Assembly: GCA_023614405.1 (NCBI GenBank)
Contig: CM042694.1
Location: forward strand, 131,135,711-131,199,710
DNA length: 64,000 nucleotides
From: Avena insularis
Taxonomy: Eukaryota; Streptophyta; Magnoliopsida; Poales; Poaceae
Reading direction: 5' to 3'
Positions 24,607 through 37,281 of this stretch are shown piece by piece; the first letter of the stretch is position 1, and the number at the start of each line of letters is the position of its first letter. A program made the position numbers and the translations under genes. Below the pieces are notes generated by a model that worked only from the letters and a program-made list of their open reading frames with translations, had not been told where the DNA came from and did no database searches.

Positions 24607-27600
24607 ATGGCAAACCTCTCCATCAATTTCAATGCGTTCCTAGAGAAAGAAAAGCTTAAGAACAAGGAAGCAACTTCACGGACTGGCTCCGTGGACTGAA
24701 GATTGTCCTCAGGGCTGGTCAGTTGACCTATGTGCTCGAAGCACCGCTAGGTGACCCACCTGCAGAAGATGCCACCGATGACGTAAAGAATGTTTACGCC
24801 ACTCGGAAAAATCATTACTCCACAGTTCAGTGTGCCATCCTGTACGGTTTAGAAACGGAGCTTCAGAAGCGCTGAGCACCACGACCCGTTCGAGATCATT
24901 AAGGAGCTCAAGCTCATTTTTGAGACTCACGCGGCCGTGGAGAGCTACGAGGCCTCCGAAAAGTTCTTTAACTGTAAGATGGAAGAGGGTAGCTCCGTTA
25001 GCGAGCACGTGCTCACCATGTCTAGGCACGCAAACAAGCTCCAAGAGTTGGGGATAACGATTCCTAATGAGTTAGGGATTCACCGTGTCCTCCAATCACT
25101 GCCACCGAGTTATAAGAACTTTGTGATGAAATACAATATGCACTACATGAACAAGGCGTTGCTTGAACTATCGTCCATGTTGAAAACTGCTGAAGTGGAG
25201 ATCAAAAAGGAGCACCAAGTGTTGATGGTCAATAAGACCACCAATTTCAAGAAACAGGGCAAGCCTAAGAACAAGGGCAACTTCAAGAAGGACGGCAAGA
25301 AAGCTGCCAGACCGCTAAGAAGCCCAAGGTTGGTCCTAAGCCCAAAACTGAATGCTTCTATCGCAAGGGTGTTGGTCATCGGAAGAATCGCCCAAGTACC
25401 GGGCAGATCTGAAGAACGGCAACATCAAGAAGAAAGGTATATTCGATATACATGTTATTGATGTATCTTACTAGTAATCGTAGTAGTGCTCGGTATTTGA
25501 TACTGGTTCGGTTGCTCATATTTGTAACTCAAACAGAGCTGCGGAATAAACGAAGACCGGCGAGAGACGAGGTGACGATGCGCGTTGAAATGGCTCCAAG
25601 GTTGATGTGATCGCTTAAGCACGCCCTCCTCTACATCTACCTTCGGATTAGTTTTAAATTTGAATAATTGTTATTTGGTGCGTTAAGCATGAACATTATA
25701 TCTGGATCTTGTTTATTACGACGGTTACTCTTTTAAGTCCGAGAATAAAGGTTGTTTGATTTATATGAGTAATATCTTTATGGTAATGCACCGAGATGAA
25801 TGGTTTATTCTTATTGAATCTCGATAGTAGTGATACACATGTTCACAACATAGATTCTAAACGAACAAAATTGAATGATAATTCTACATACATGTGGCAT
25901 CGCTATCTTGGTCACATTGGAGTAAAGCGTATGAAGAAACTCCATTCGATGGACTTCTTGAATCACTTGATTTTGAATCACTTGAAAGATGCGAAGCATG
26001 TCTAATGGGAAAAATGACTAAGACTCCGTTCTTCTCGAATAATGGAGCGAGCTACAGACTTATTGGAAATAATACATACCGATGTGCGGTCCAATGAGTG
26101 TAGCATCGCTGGTGGATATCGTTATGTTCTCACTTTCACGGATGACTTAAGTAGATATGGGTATGTCTACTTTATGAAACATAAGTCCCAAACTTTCGAG
26201 AAGTTTAAGGAATTTCAAAGTGAAGTGGAGAATCATCGTAACAAGAAGATTAAGTTTCGCTTACGATCATGAGGTGAATATCTAAGTTATGAGTTTGGCA
26301 TGCATTTAAAGAAATGTGGAATACTTGCAGCTGACACCGCCGGAACACCACAACAGAATGGTGTGTCCGAACGTCAGAATCGAACTCTCTTAGATATGGT
26401 TCGTCTATGATGTCTCTTACAGATTTACCGCTATCGCTTTGGGGCTATGCATTAGAGACACCGCATTCACTTTAAATAGGGCACCATCTAAATCTGCTGA
26501 AACGACACCGCATTTAATTGTGGTTTGGAAAGAAACCTAAGTTGTCGCTCCTTAAAGTTTGGGGTTGCGTATGTAAAGAAGTTACAACCTGATAAGCTTG
26601 AACCCAAAGCGAGAAATGCGCCTTCATAGGATACCCTAAAGAAACAATTGGGTATACCTTCTATCATAGATCCGAAGGCAAAGTTTTCGTTGTTAAGAAT
26701 GGATCCTTTCTTGAGAAGGAGTTTCTCTCAAGGAAGTGATCGGAAGGAAAGTAGAACTCGACGAGGTTATTGAACCTTCTCTCGAGTTGAGAGTAGTGCA
26801 AGACCGAAGATGTTTTGTGCCGCTCGCAATTAGAGAGGAAGCTCATGATGGTGATCATGAGACTTCGAACGGTTGTTGCTGAACCTCGCGAAGTCAACGA
26901 GGGTTCATACCACTCCGATTGGTATGACCTCGCCTTGAACGTCATGTTGGTGGACAACACCGATGACCTGCGGCATGAAGAAGCTATGGTGAGCCTAGAT
27001 TTCGACAAATGGCTAGAAGCCATGAAATCCGAAATGGGATCCATGTACGAAAACCAAGTATGGACTTTGGTGGACTTACCGGATGGCCGTAAGGCTGTCG
27101 AGAACAAATGGATTTTTAAAATAAAAACAGATGCCGATGGTAATGTTATCGTTTATAAAGCTCGACTTGTCGCGAAAGGGTTCCGACAAATTCAAGGAGT
27201 TGACTACGATGAGACATTCTCACCAGTAGTGAAGCTAAAGTCTGTGAGGATTTTGTTAGCAATTGCTGCATATTTCGATTATGAGATTTGGCAGATGGAT
27301 GTCAAAATGGCATTCCTTAATGGTGACATTGAGGAAGAGTTGTATATGGTACAACCCAAGGGTTTTGTCGATCCTAAAGATGCTGACAAGGTATGCAAAC
27401 TTCAGCGCTCCATTTATGGACTAAAGCAAGCATCCCGGAGTTGGAATCAACATTTTGATAAAGTAATCAAAAACTTTGGATTTATACAAACTTATGGAGA
27501 AGCTTGTATTTACAAGAAAGTGAGTGGGAGCTCTGTAGCATTCCTAGTACTATATGTAGATGACATATTGTTGATTGGGAATGATATAGAACTTCTTAAT

Positions 27601-28519
27601 AGTGTCAAAGCCTATTTGAATAATAGTTTTCAATGAAGGATCTTGGCGAAGCGGCATATATTCTAGGCATCAAGATTTATAGAGATAGATCAAGACGCCT
27701 AATAGCGCTTTCACAAAGTAAATACTTAGACAAAGCTCTAAAGAAGTTTAGAATGGAAGAGAGCAAGAAAGGGTTCGTGCCCATGTTGTCAGGTAAGACC
27801 TTGAGTAAGACTCAAAGTCCAGCTACGGCAGAAGATAGAGAGAAGATGAATAATATTCCCTATGCCTCGGCCATAGGTTCTATCATGTATGCCATGCTGT
27901 GTACAAGACCGGATATAGCACATGTCGTTAGTTTGACTAGCGTATATCAAAGCGATCTGGAATGGAGCATCGACAGCGGTCAAGAATATCCTAAAGTACC
28001 GAATAGGACTAAGGATATGGTTCTTTCTTATGGAGGTGATGAACAGCTTGTAAATAGCTACACCGATGCTAGTTGGAACACCGATCCGTATGACTCAAGT
28101 CACACCGATAATGATTTATTTTGAATGGTGCTGCAGTGAGCTGGAGGAGTGCTAAGCAGCGTTGTGGCGAAATCTTCAATGAATCGAATACATAGCTGCT
28201 CGAGGCTGCACAAGAAGCCATATGGATGAAGGAGTTCATTACTGAACTTGGCGTGGTTCCTAGTGCGTTGGACCCGATGGCCATCTACCGTGACAACACA
28301 GGTGCCATAGCTAATGCACAGGAGCTAAGGTCACATAGCAAGCTGAAGCATATCAAGCTACGTTTCCATGCTATTCGCGAGTATGTCCGGGATGGTGACA
28401 TAAAGATTTGCAAAGTACACACTAATCTGAATGTGGCAGATCCGTTGACTAAACCTCTCCCTAGAGCAAAGCATGACCAACACCAGAACGCCATGGGTGT
28501 TAGGTATATTACCATGTAA
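24607..28519 (+). pseudogene. Copia gag-pol of element D, broken by frameshifts
   Basis: This is the polyprotein gene of an Angela/BARE-type Copia element. Domains in order: gag from the ATG at 24607, with a frame break near 24660 and a second gag block at 24937-25461 containing MEEGSSVSEHVLTMSRHANK and a damaged zinc knuckle; protease with catalytic DTGS at 25499-25510; pre-integrase block (MWHRYLGHIGVKRMKKLHS) near 25890; integrase core with HTDV near 26068 and the GVSERQNRTLLDM block near 26360; reverse transcriptase from ~26980 with MDVKMAFLNG and YVDD at 27553-27564; and RNase H up to 28519, ending in ICKVHTNLNVADPLTKPL. At least six frame changes and a stop at 27634 separate these blocks. 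It was an autonomous-type element that is now inactive. Confidence 0.9.
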
Positions 28520-28552
28520 TCTAGATTATTGACTCTAGTGCAAGTGGGAGAC

Positions 28553-30215
28553 TGTTGGAGATATGCCCAAGAGGCAATAATAAAAGTGCTTATTATTATA
28601 TCTTTGTGTTTATGATGAATGTTTACATCCCATGCTATAATTGTGTTATTAGGAAACACTAATACTTGTGTGTTTTGTAAACATAAAAGAGTCCCTAGTA
28701 AGCCTCTTGTTGAACTAGCTTGTTGATTAATAGATGATCATGGTTTCCTGATCATGGACATTGGATGTCATTAATAACAAGGTCATATCATTAGGAGAAT
28801 GATGTGATGGACACACACACCCATAGTAAGTGTAGCATAAGATCAAGTCATTTAGTTCGTATTGCTACAAGCTTATCAAATGCATAGTAACCTAATACTT
28901 TGACCATGAGGTTATGTTAATCACCATCACCGGATGGGTGCTTTGATGACATCAAACACCACTTCGTAACTAGGTGGTTATAAAGGTGTCATTGGGTATT
29001 CTGAAAGTATGTGTTGAAGCGCATGGACCAAGATTGGGATTTGTCCATCCATATGACGGATAGATATGCTCTGGGCCCTCTCGGTGGAATGTCATCTAGT
29101 TAGCTTGCAAGCATGTGACTAGGTCACAAGGGATGACATAACATGGAACGAGTAAAGAGTACTTATCAGTAACGAGGTAGAACTAGGTATGGAGATACCG
29201 ACGATCAAACCTCGGATAAGTAGAATATCGCGTGACAAAGGGAATTGGTTTCGTATGTTAATGGTTCTATCGATCACGAAGTCATCGTTGAGTATGTGGG
29301 AGCCGTTATGGATCTCCAGATCCCGCTGATGGTTATTGATCGGAGAGGTGTCTCCATCATGTCTGCATATTCACGAACCATAGGGTGACACACTTAAGGT
29401 TCGATGCTGTTTAGGTAGATATGGAATGTGCATTGGAGACCGAATGTTGTTCAAAGTCTCGGATTGGATCTGAGACATCACGAGGAGATCCAGAATTGTC
29501 CGGAGAATGAGATTCATATAATGGAGATCGTTTTCTAGGTTCAAAAATATTCCGGAGTGTTTATATGGGGGTTCTAGAAGGTTTCGGAATGTTCCGGAAA
29601 GTTCCAGAAGGTTTTGTGGACTTTACTTGAAAACCAAGAAAGGAAAAGGGGAGACTTAGGGGGAAGGAAACTCCCTCCCCCTCTCCCTTGTGCGCCGGCC
29701 CTAGGAGGTGGGCCTAGGGGTGGGAACCCTAGGCCGCACCCCTCCCTCTATATATAGAGGGGTGGAGGCGCCACCCCCCCTTGCCCCTCCACTCTTGCCC
29801 TAGCCGCCTCTCTCCTCCTTCCTTCGCTCAGGCTTAGGCGAAGCCTGCAGAATTCTCTACTCCACCACCACCACCACGCCGTCGTCTTTGGGATTCCGTG
29901 GAGATCTACTACCTCTGCTTCATTTGGAACGGGAGAGGAAGGTTCATCGACCAGACGCAGTGACCGATCATGGAAGCGCTGCCGGAACGCGGCACCGGAA
30001 GGATCGTCTACTTGATCTTGAGATCGGCAAGTGATCGTCTACATCAACCACGAGATCCGATCTCGCACAAGGCTTTCGGATCTACAAGGGTTAGTACAAA
30101 TCTATCTCCTTGCACATGTCTAATAGATTAGATCTTGGCTTTTATCTAGATTAGATCTGGGTTTTGTTCGTTCTTGCGGTAGAATTTTTTTGTTTTTCAT
30201 GCTACGAACCCTTCA
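28553..30215 (+). repeat. 3' LTR of Copia D
   Basis: This 1663-bp LTR is preceded by the polypurine tract AAGTGGGAGAC. It starts TGTTGG, ends CCTTCA and is followed by AATCC. It closely resembles 21749-23397. Confidence 0.93.
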
Positions 30216-30220
30216 AATCC

Positions 30221-31037
30221 CTTTGAAGCCACTAATGCCATACAAGTAAGAATTGATGAAAATGATAGACTATTAGCTGAATTACATGCTAAGTGGGAAA
30301 GAGAAGATGAAATTGCTAGAAACATTAGTGTTTCTACTATCACCACCACTAGTGTTGAAGCTAGTAATAGTTCTACTACTTTAGATGATAAAGTTGATTT
30401 TGATCTTGATGGTTGCAAGATCTCTGAAGTTATTAAGTTCCTACAAAAGCTTGCTAAAAGTCCTAATGCTAGTGCTATGAACATGGCTTTTACAAAACAC
30501 ATTACTGATGCTCTCATAAAGATTAAAGAAGAAAAGATGAAACATAAAGCTTCTATTCCTATAAAGCAAGAATATGGTTGGGAACCCATCATTAATATGA
30601 AAGTGAATGCCTTTGATTTCAAAGCTTTGTGTGATCTTGATAGTAGTGTTTCTATTATGCCTAGAAGGATTTATGATATGCTTGATTTGCCTCCTCTTGA
30701 AGATTGTTATTTGAATGTCCCACTTGATGATAATGCTAAAAAGAAACTCATGGGGAGTCTTAATGATGTTCTTATTATGGTTAATGATTCCTATGTCCCC
30801 GTTGATTTCTATGTTTTGGATGTTGAATACAATGCTTCTTGTCCTATTATTACTTTGGAAAGACCTTTTCTTAGAACTGTTGGTGCCATCATTGATATGA
30901 AAGAAGGCACCATTAAATATCAACTCCCACTCAAGAAAGGTATAGAACACTTCCCTAAAAAGAGAGAAAAGATTTCTTTTGCTTCTCCTATGAAAACAAA
31001 ATTTGGTCTTAATGCTTCTTCATTTGAGAACACTTGA
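30221..31037 (+). pseudogene. Gag-protease gene of element C, 3' half with retropepsin
   Basis: This continues in phase from 21748 after Copia D and ends at a TGA at 31035-31037. It first encodes the gag C-terminal region (RIDENDRLLAELHAKWERED), then an Athila-type aspartic protease from ~30600. The expected catalytic D-[ILS]-G-[AS]-S reads CDLDSSVSIMPRRIYDML, so the glycine after the leucine is an aspartate, which should weaken or abolish activity. The flap/C-terminal block is CPIITLERPFLRTVGAIIDM, where relatives have ILGRPFL, so a second glycine is also replaced. Reverse transcriptase should follow, but the sequence turns noncoding. Overall identification is firm; activity is doubtful. Confidence 0.82.
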
Positions 31038-33737
31038 TTCTTTCTTTGGTTCTTATGCCTAACTTAAAGGCGTTAAAGAAAAGTACTTGTTGGGAGATAA
31101 CCCAAGAGTTTTAGATGAGTCTTGGAAGTTATTACCTCTGTAATAACCGCTCCTTATCCTTTTTATTTGCTTTTTGTGCCAAGAGTAACCTCTAATGAGA
31201 GTGAAGTAATGATTGGGAAAGTTGCTGTCCCGAAACAGATTTCTGTGCTTTACCGTAAAAAATCCTGAGAGAGCTCTGTACGTCGGATTCAGCTGTAATT
31301 TTTTGTGCTTATGCCCCAGGTTGTTATATAACTTTCGTTAGTTCAACACTTTTTGATTTGAGCAACAGACGGTCTTCAAAAAAAATCGTCTTTACCTGCT
31401 GGTCTGTTTTGACAGATTTCTGCCATTTTCTGCATTTGCTTCTTGTGGGTTCCTTTTTAAGTTCTTTTGGGGAATTGAGCTTTTTGAGGGAAGTGCCACA
31501 GTAGCTAGTGTTCTAATGGAAGTTTATTTGGTGTTAGAACTTAACCTTGAGACTTATTTATCTTAAGTGCACTAATATTGCTAATGAGATTGTGTGAAGT
31601 TTTGTATGAAGGAAAATTTTCAGGTGTATGGAAGGAATGAGTAATGAGATGAAGGATGGACTAAAGCTCAAGCTTGGGGATGCCACGCATATCACCCCAA
31701 GAAATATACAAGAAGTACAAGCGTCAAAGCTTGGGGATGCCCAAGGCATCCCTTTCTTCATCAATAAAAATTTCAGGTTTCTTCCAAACGCTTCATTTTT
31801 ATTGTTTCGTGCACAGTTGTGTTTCTCTTGGAGCGTCTTCCTTTTTGTTTTCATTTTGGTTTTTAGTTTGCTTGGTTTGCTTAGTTTTCTGAATAATTTG
31901 GTTGGACCCCCTCTTTCACACTTTGGTTTGCAAATAGTTTGGTTTGGTTTGGAAAAGAGTAGGAAAGTTCATGCTTATGTGGTAAAAAGAGCTTGTTTTT
32001 GACTGTGGATATGCTTTGTCATGCCATGCTTGATATTGTTTTGGCTTTATGCTTAGTATTCTTTGCTTTAGCATGACTTGTTATAAACAACTGAGATTGC
32101 TTAATGTGCCTTGGATGAATCATGCGTTGTTTTAGCATATTAAAGCATAGTATAGTGGTATTCTCCTTTGATGCTTTATTTGGGTTGACTTGGCACATGC
32201 TCACACCATGTTATGACTATTTCAAGTCACCATAGCCTTTATGATCCTTTAGTTTTCAACTTGTAGTATCACTTTATGCTTTGATCAATGATGTTTTGTC
32301 GCTCTACATGATTATGGTCATTATTGCTCTCTTAGTTTGTCGCTCCCAGTATTTTGATAGCCTCCACAACCAAGTATGAGTTCCACTCATGCATCCAACT
32401 CCCTAAACCAAGTTTCTCCAAAGAGTCTACCATACCTACCTACTAGCTTATGTTATTCCAAGTATATTCATGCTTTTGTTTACCTTCCACTTGTTATGAG
32501 AAAACTAGTGATTAAAGCTCTCACGAACTTGATGGCACACTTTACTTTATTGCCTCTAATAAACTTGAACCATTGGGTCCTTCTTTGTTGCGTATATGCT
32601 TGCGCTTTATAAGTTGAAGTTAGCAGAGCCATGTTTCATGGGGAACGCTTTCAACATTGCACTTGTACTTTATACCCCGTTGATATCATGTTCTTTTGCT
32701 TACGGATCCCGGCGGTGTGAAATAAAAGTGGAACTTGTAAGATCATGGAGTTTGTATGTGTGTTAGAGAAACGTCTGGGCCGCTAGCCTAAGACATGCCT
32801 AATCATGGTGGAAACTTGCAGCATCACCATAATGAGCATTCTATGAAGCATCCTCAATAAAAACCTATGCAAATAGCAAATAAAAAGATCGCTGAGATGC
32901 TCATTGTCTGCTTGCCTTGTCATTTTGATTATGGGAAAGCTTCTGTATCATGTGCAAGGGGTACCCCGTTGGCGGTTCTTAATGATACACATATACTTAC
33001 AATGACAAGAGCTTACTCGTGACTGAAGTTGAGTAGCATGAGGATCGGTCTTCGTAAGTAAGGGGCATGAGATTTCGGTTTATAACTTGTCAAGCATATC
33101 CTCTTAGTGGTGTCACTTTAACCTTAATCACCTTCAAGATGCTTATGATAGGGGCAATGAGAGCTGAAAGCTATAAGTACTATAATTTTTGCAAGCTCTT
33201 TATGAGACTTGAATCCCTACTTCCTTTTACAAAAGGCCTTTCTTCCACCATTATATTGAGTCTCCACCTTCTATCTTTATGCACTACTTTGAGAGCATAG
33301 TGGCCATTCTTAGTTCTATGTGCATTGTCCCAAGACTAGTTGATTAATGCATAACTTGTTATTTCTTGTTTGAAACTATTGTATCTAGTCACTCTTATGA
33401 ACTTTGAAGGTGTCCTTTGCATTTATATTTGCTACTCTATTGAGGGACAAGCTAAATACTATTATGCTATGTTTTCTTTATGGGAAACAAACAAACGTCT
33501 TGCAAAGCATGTTATTCATGATTCTTTTGTTTGTGCCTTTTCATGTTGCATCTTAGTTTCTTTGCTTATTACTAGAACTTTGTATTTCATGTTATGATTG
33601 AAGTACTATGATCCCAGCTTTGAATGTTTTACAAATACTTTGATCAAGTCTTTGATGGTGCATGTCACCTTAAAAATTATTCTTTCTTTTTATCACTTAC
33701 CTACTCGAGGACGAGCAGGAGTTAAGCTTGGGGATGT
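31038..33737 (+). other. Noncoding 3' internal region of element C
   Basis: This ~2.7-kb stretch is collinear with 6740-8822 plus 17136-17734 of element B. No polymerase motif was found on either strand. Two AAGCTTGGGGATG motifs lie near 31670-31740 (the second able to pair with GGCATCCC), and a third, AAGCTTGGGGATGT, is the polypurine tract at 33725-33737. Confidence 0.8.
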
Positions 33738-35351
33738 TGATACATTGCAAATGTATCTATAATTTTTGATGTTCCATGCTTGGTTTTATCCACTTTCTTG
33801 TGTTTTGTTCCAACTTTGGAGTACTTTTATTATGATTTCTTGGACTAACCTATTAACAAGAGCCATAGTGCCAACTGTTTTTCTGCTTGTTTTGGTTCCA
33901 GGAAAGTCGAAAATGAATATTCTCGAATTGACGGGACAAAAGCCAAAGTGCCTATTTTTCCGAAAGGGATCAGGTGCCAGAATACGAGACGGAGAAGGGC
34001 TGGGGGCCGGCCACACCACCTGGCCGCGCGGCTAGGCCTGGCCCGCGCCAGGGGGTGGTCTGGCCGCCCCCAGCACCCCCTCGGCCTCTCCTTCCGCCTA
34101 TAAGTTGCCCTCGGGACGAAAACCCTAGGTACCCGATCAAAAATCCACGAAAGAGTCTATAGCTTCCGTCATCTCCATCCCTAGATCGGGGGGATCAGAA
34201 GCTCTTCCCGGCACCCTGCCGGAGAGGGGAATTCACCCTAGAGGCCTTCTTCATCACCATGCAAGCCTCCTGTGTGATGCGTGAGTAGTTCATGCTTGGA
34301 CTACGGATCCATGTAGTAGCTAGATGGCTGGTTTCTCCTCCTTTGTGCTTTCATGTTTAGATCTTGTGAGCTCCGTTCATGATCAAGATCATCTATTTGT
34401 AATCCATACATGTTGTGTTTGCGGGGATCCGATGGATATTGAGATGCTATTTCAGATTGATTATTGATTCTATCATGTCTTTGTTATTTGAGATCTTGCA
34501 TGCTTTCCGTTGTTAGTAGGTATCTTGGCCAAGTAGATGCTAGCAACTCCAAGAGTTAGTATTTATGCTCGATAGTGGGTTCATGCCTCCGTAACTGGGA
34601 AGTGATGAAATCTCTAAGGTACTAGATGTGCTGTTGCTACTAGGGAGAAAACAACAATCCTTTGTTCATAGAGCAATCGTATTGTTTACCTTACACGCAG
34701 TTCGTAAAGAAATAATATGTTGCTTGCAACTTAATACTGGAGGGGGTTCGGATGATAACCTGAAGGTGGATTATTAGTCATAGATGCAGTTGGATGGCGG
34801 TCTATGTATTATGTTGTATTGCCCAATCAAGTCTCAGAGGAGTCAAGATGATTAGTATATGCATGTATTGCTTTCTCGGTGTTTGTCAATTGCCCCGTTG
34901 TAATTTGTTCACCCAGCATATTATGTATCTAAGGAGAGCCACCTCTAGTGAACTATGGATCCCGGTCCTTTACTTTACATACAATCTACAATCTTTTACT
35001 GCTTTGTGTTTACTTTCTGCAAACTTTTACGTCTTTCCATTCGATACGTTTAATCCTTTGTTTTCCGCAAAACACGTTGAGATTGACAACCTCATCGCAA
35101 GTTGGCGACAAAGTTATGTGGTTGTGTTGTGCAGGTCTCCACGTTGCTACTAGCACCTGCATACGCTTAAAGCTTAGCTAGTAACACCTTTGAGGTGTTT
35201 CCTTGCTCCTACTGGTTCGATTAAACCTTGGTTTCATAACTGAGGGAAACTTGTTGCTGTGCTCATCATACCTTCCTCTTGGGTTTCCCAACGAGCTCTA
35301 CATCAATACCGCCAACAAGCATTTTTCTGGGCGCCGTGCATTGAGCCATCA
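33738..35351 (+). repeat. 3' LTR of element C
   Basis: This 1614-bp LTR begins TGATACATTG and ends GAGCCATCA, followed by CACAT. It is highly similar to 18768-20371. Confidence 0.93.
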
Positions 35352-35356
35352 CACAT

Positions 35357-35715
35357 GCCTAGGATTATCGAGTACTTGGATGCTTTATCTTATTTATCTG
35401 CAATTGCCCTATGTTCTGATTGTTATGTGAATTGTCTTGTCCATGCAACGCCCTTCCATCCATCCCTATGCCTGCCGCACTCGAATCCCATTGTTTACTG
35501 CTTTTGTTACTGCTGCTACTTTGTTATTCCTACTACAAAATTGTTGCTACTGATAAACTGCTGTGAGCAAGATTATTTCCAGGTGCAGCTAAATTGACAA
35601 CTCAGTTGTTAAGGCTTATAAGTATTTTTTTGGCTCCCCTTGTGTCGAATCAATAAATTGGGTTTCACTTCCCTCGAAAATACTGCGATACACCCCCTAT
35701 ACTTGTGGGTCACCA
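35357..35715 (+). repeat. 3' LTR of element B, right part
   Basis: It continues from 18767 after removal of C and matches 4711-5077 of the 5' LTR. It ends GGGTCACCA, followed by the ACAAC duplication. Confidence 0.92.
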
Positions 35716-35720
35716 ACAAC

Positions 35721-36619
35721 TCCGACGAGCTATGGTGCTTCTGGTCTGTTCCCGGTCGTGGAGTTGACATCTTCATCACCGCCACCTGTCGTGAAGCCTT
35801 CATGAATCAATCTGCCGCCACCAGCATTGGCAACATCAATATCGACGAGGAGGAGGAACATGCCGGTGGCACTGCCGAGGAGGATGAGGACAACAACATC
35901 TTCATCGATTAGGCTAGTAAATTATCAATTGAGTTAATGTTTTTTATGACGGTGATTTCCATTGTAATACATGTTCACTATTAGTATCACTATATCACTT
36001 TTTTTGAAGTACATATTTCATATATGAAGGTAGAGAAAACATCTACCTTATGGGTTACAAAAGAGTTACAACCAGGTGGGTCAAATTTATAATCCGGTTT
36101 TACCCGGGGGAGAAAAGAAGAAGAAAGACCGTAAGAGTTACTGACATTCTAGATCTGTGCAAAGCTTAATCATAAAGCTTGTTCACCCGATGCAGCAATT
36201 GTGGTTTCCGCTTAGGCTCTCTGTGATATAGGTATGATTACTCGGGTACTTATGTTTTGTTACCTCAGTTGTATAAAGGCTCACGACCCATGAAGATTCA
36301 AGATGAAGGCCCAAGAAAGCATCTGATGGAAGCCTTACTTGTATTAGATAAGTAAAAAGGAACCGACGTTATGTTGGTATTGTAATCATAAATATGTAAA
36401 CATATTTGTATACGGCTTTGAGACCCGGCCTATTATATATAGGACGGGAGAAGGCTACGAGGAGGTACCAAAAACTTCCAAGCAATCTGTAATAGCTTTG
36501 TTCATCAGTAATCAGGTGACTTCGACTCCCTTGTTTGCCTAACATCCGATGAAATCCCCACCATTGTCCAAAGAGTGAGTTCGTCTATAAATGTTCTTCA
36601 GCGGGGGCCACCTCGATAT
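35721..36619. other. Unassigned sequence right of element B: ORF tail and LTR-like fragment
   Basis: A reading frame, open across the ACAAC site into 3557-3665, ends at 35912. It includes VPGRGVDIFITATCREAFMN and a Glu/Asp-rich end. No domain is recognised. From ~36240 to 36610 the sequence looks like a fragment of an LTR (a TATTATATATAGGAC motif near 36430 followed by a typical leader), but neither end nor partner was found. The LTR reading is a weak guess. Confidence 0.35.
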
Positions 36620-36626
36620 CTATTAT

Positions 36627-37281
36627 TCATTGACCACTCGTTTATTCCTTGCCTTCCACAAGTGTAAGAGGCATGCAGCCACACAAATTGATCATGCATC
36701 ATTATCAACACAGTGAATAATCTGAGTTAGAGAGTTTGCCCTGGTAGCAGTTGGCAGCACCTCCAATTTATCCCACATCCAAGTTTCCTGACAACAATGT
36801 AGTGCAATGTGCTCAATAGACTCTAGAGTTGGACATTGGTCACAACTCGCATGTGAGAACCATTTTTTGACTATCATATTGTCTCTTGTGTTCAACCTTC
36901 CCTTATAAGCTAGCCAAAGGAAAATTTTGTGTGCGCCAAACCCATTTCCTTGGTGCCCAAACCATTCCTCGATCACTAAAATTCTTGTAGAAATCCTTTG
37001 TCGTGGGGGTTCTCCCGGTTGTGACCAGGAGCCTAGCATCCTATGTGTAGGTTGCAGGTGGCTCAAGATTGTTTAGTTCATCTAGCAATAAATGGAGTTG
37101 TAACTCGGTTGTGTGGGACAGAGGGTCGTGGAGTTTTAAGTCCCATGCTCCATTTGGACAGTGCACCATGGGTCAATGGAAAAAGAGAAAAGAATTGGCA
37201 TTTCATAAAATAGGCGACCCAGCTTAGTCCCATTGTCTTGCCAAAAAGTTGTTCTTGTCCCATGAGCTACTATGTAGAAGG
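36627..37281 (-). pseudogene. LINE ORF2 C-terminus with zinc-binding RT domain
   Basis: Read leftward, this encodes the zf-RVT domain found near the C-terminus of plant L1 ORF2. It contains KIFLWLAYKGRLNTRDNMIV, CDQCPTLESIEHIALHCCQE with the Cys/His pattern, then near the end CVAACLLHLWKARNKRVVNE, the usual last block. Earlier codons (GLGHG-like, 37080-37260) are damaged by frame changes. It continues across Copia E into 45559-45860. Confidence 0.8.

Larger units (their letters stand above)
21749..30215 (+). mobile_element. Copia element D (Angela/BARE-like) inserted in the gag gene of C
   Basis: An 8467-bp element with LTRs 21749-23397 and 28553-30215 and a perfect duplication AATCC at 21744-21748 and 30216-30220. 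The 5' LTR now starts TATTGG where the 3' LTR has TGTTGG. The right ends read CCTTCA, so the termini are not inverted repeats of each other beyond TG...CA. It carries a complete but broken gag-pol gene. It is the youngest of the B-C-D stack by nesting order. Confidence 0.95.
18768..35351 (+). mobile_element. Athila-like Gypsy element C (non-autonomous), inserted in the LTR of B, host of D
   Basis: LTRs 18768-20371 and 33738-35351 are flanked by a perfect duplication CACAT (18763-18767, 35352-35356). Without Copia D it is ~8.1 kb. It has a tRNA-Asp-type primer-binding site, one gag-protease gene and a ~2.7-kb noncoding 3' region shared with B. Reverse transcriptase, RNase H and integrase are all missing. 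It belongs to the same family group as B but a different LTR subfamily. Confidence 0.93.
3671..35715 (+). mobile_element. Athila-like Gypsy element B (non-autonomous), host of A and C
   Basis: The two LTRs are matched (3671-5077; 17735-18767 continuing at 35357-35715) and flanked by a perfect 5-bp duplication ACAAC at 3666-3670 and 35716-35720. The primer-binding site after the 5' LTR matches the 3' end of plant tRNA-Asp, typical of Athila-type elements, and a purine-rich AAGCTTGGGGATGT precedes the 3' LTR. Without its insertions B is ~7.2 kb. It has an unusual reading frame and a protease remnant but no reverse transcriptase, RNase H or integrase, so it depended on enzymes in trans. I think it belongs to the Sabrina/Wham-type group of Triticeae, but the family name is from memory. 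A inserted at 8827/8828 and C inserted into its 3' LTR. Confidence 0.9.

Noticed and set aside
36240..36610. Complete solo LTR
   Set aside because: A TATA-like motif and leader-like sequence are present, but no TG...CA ends with a matching duplication could be located, so it is only mentioned as a weak fragment.
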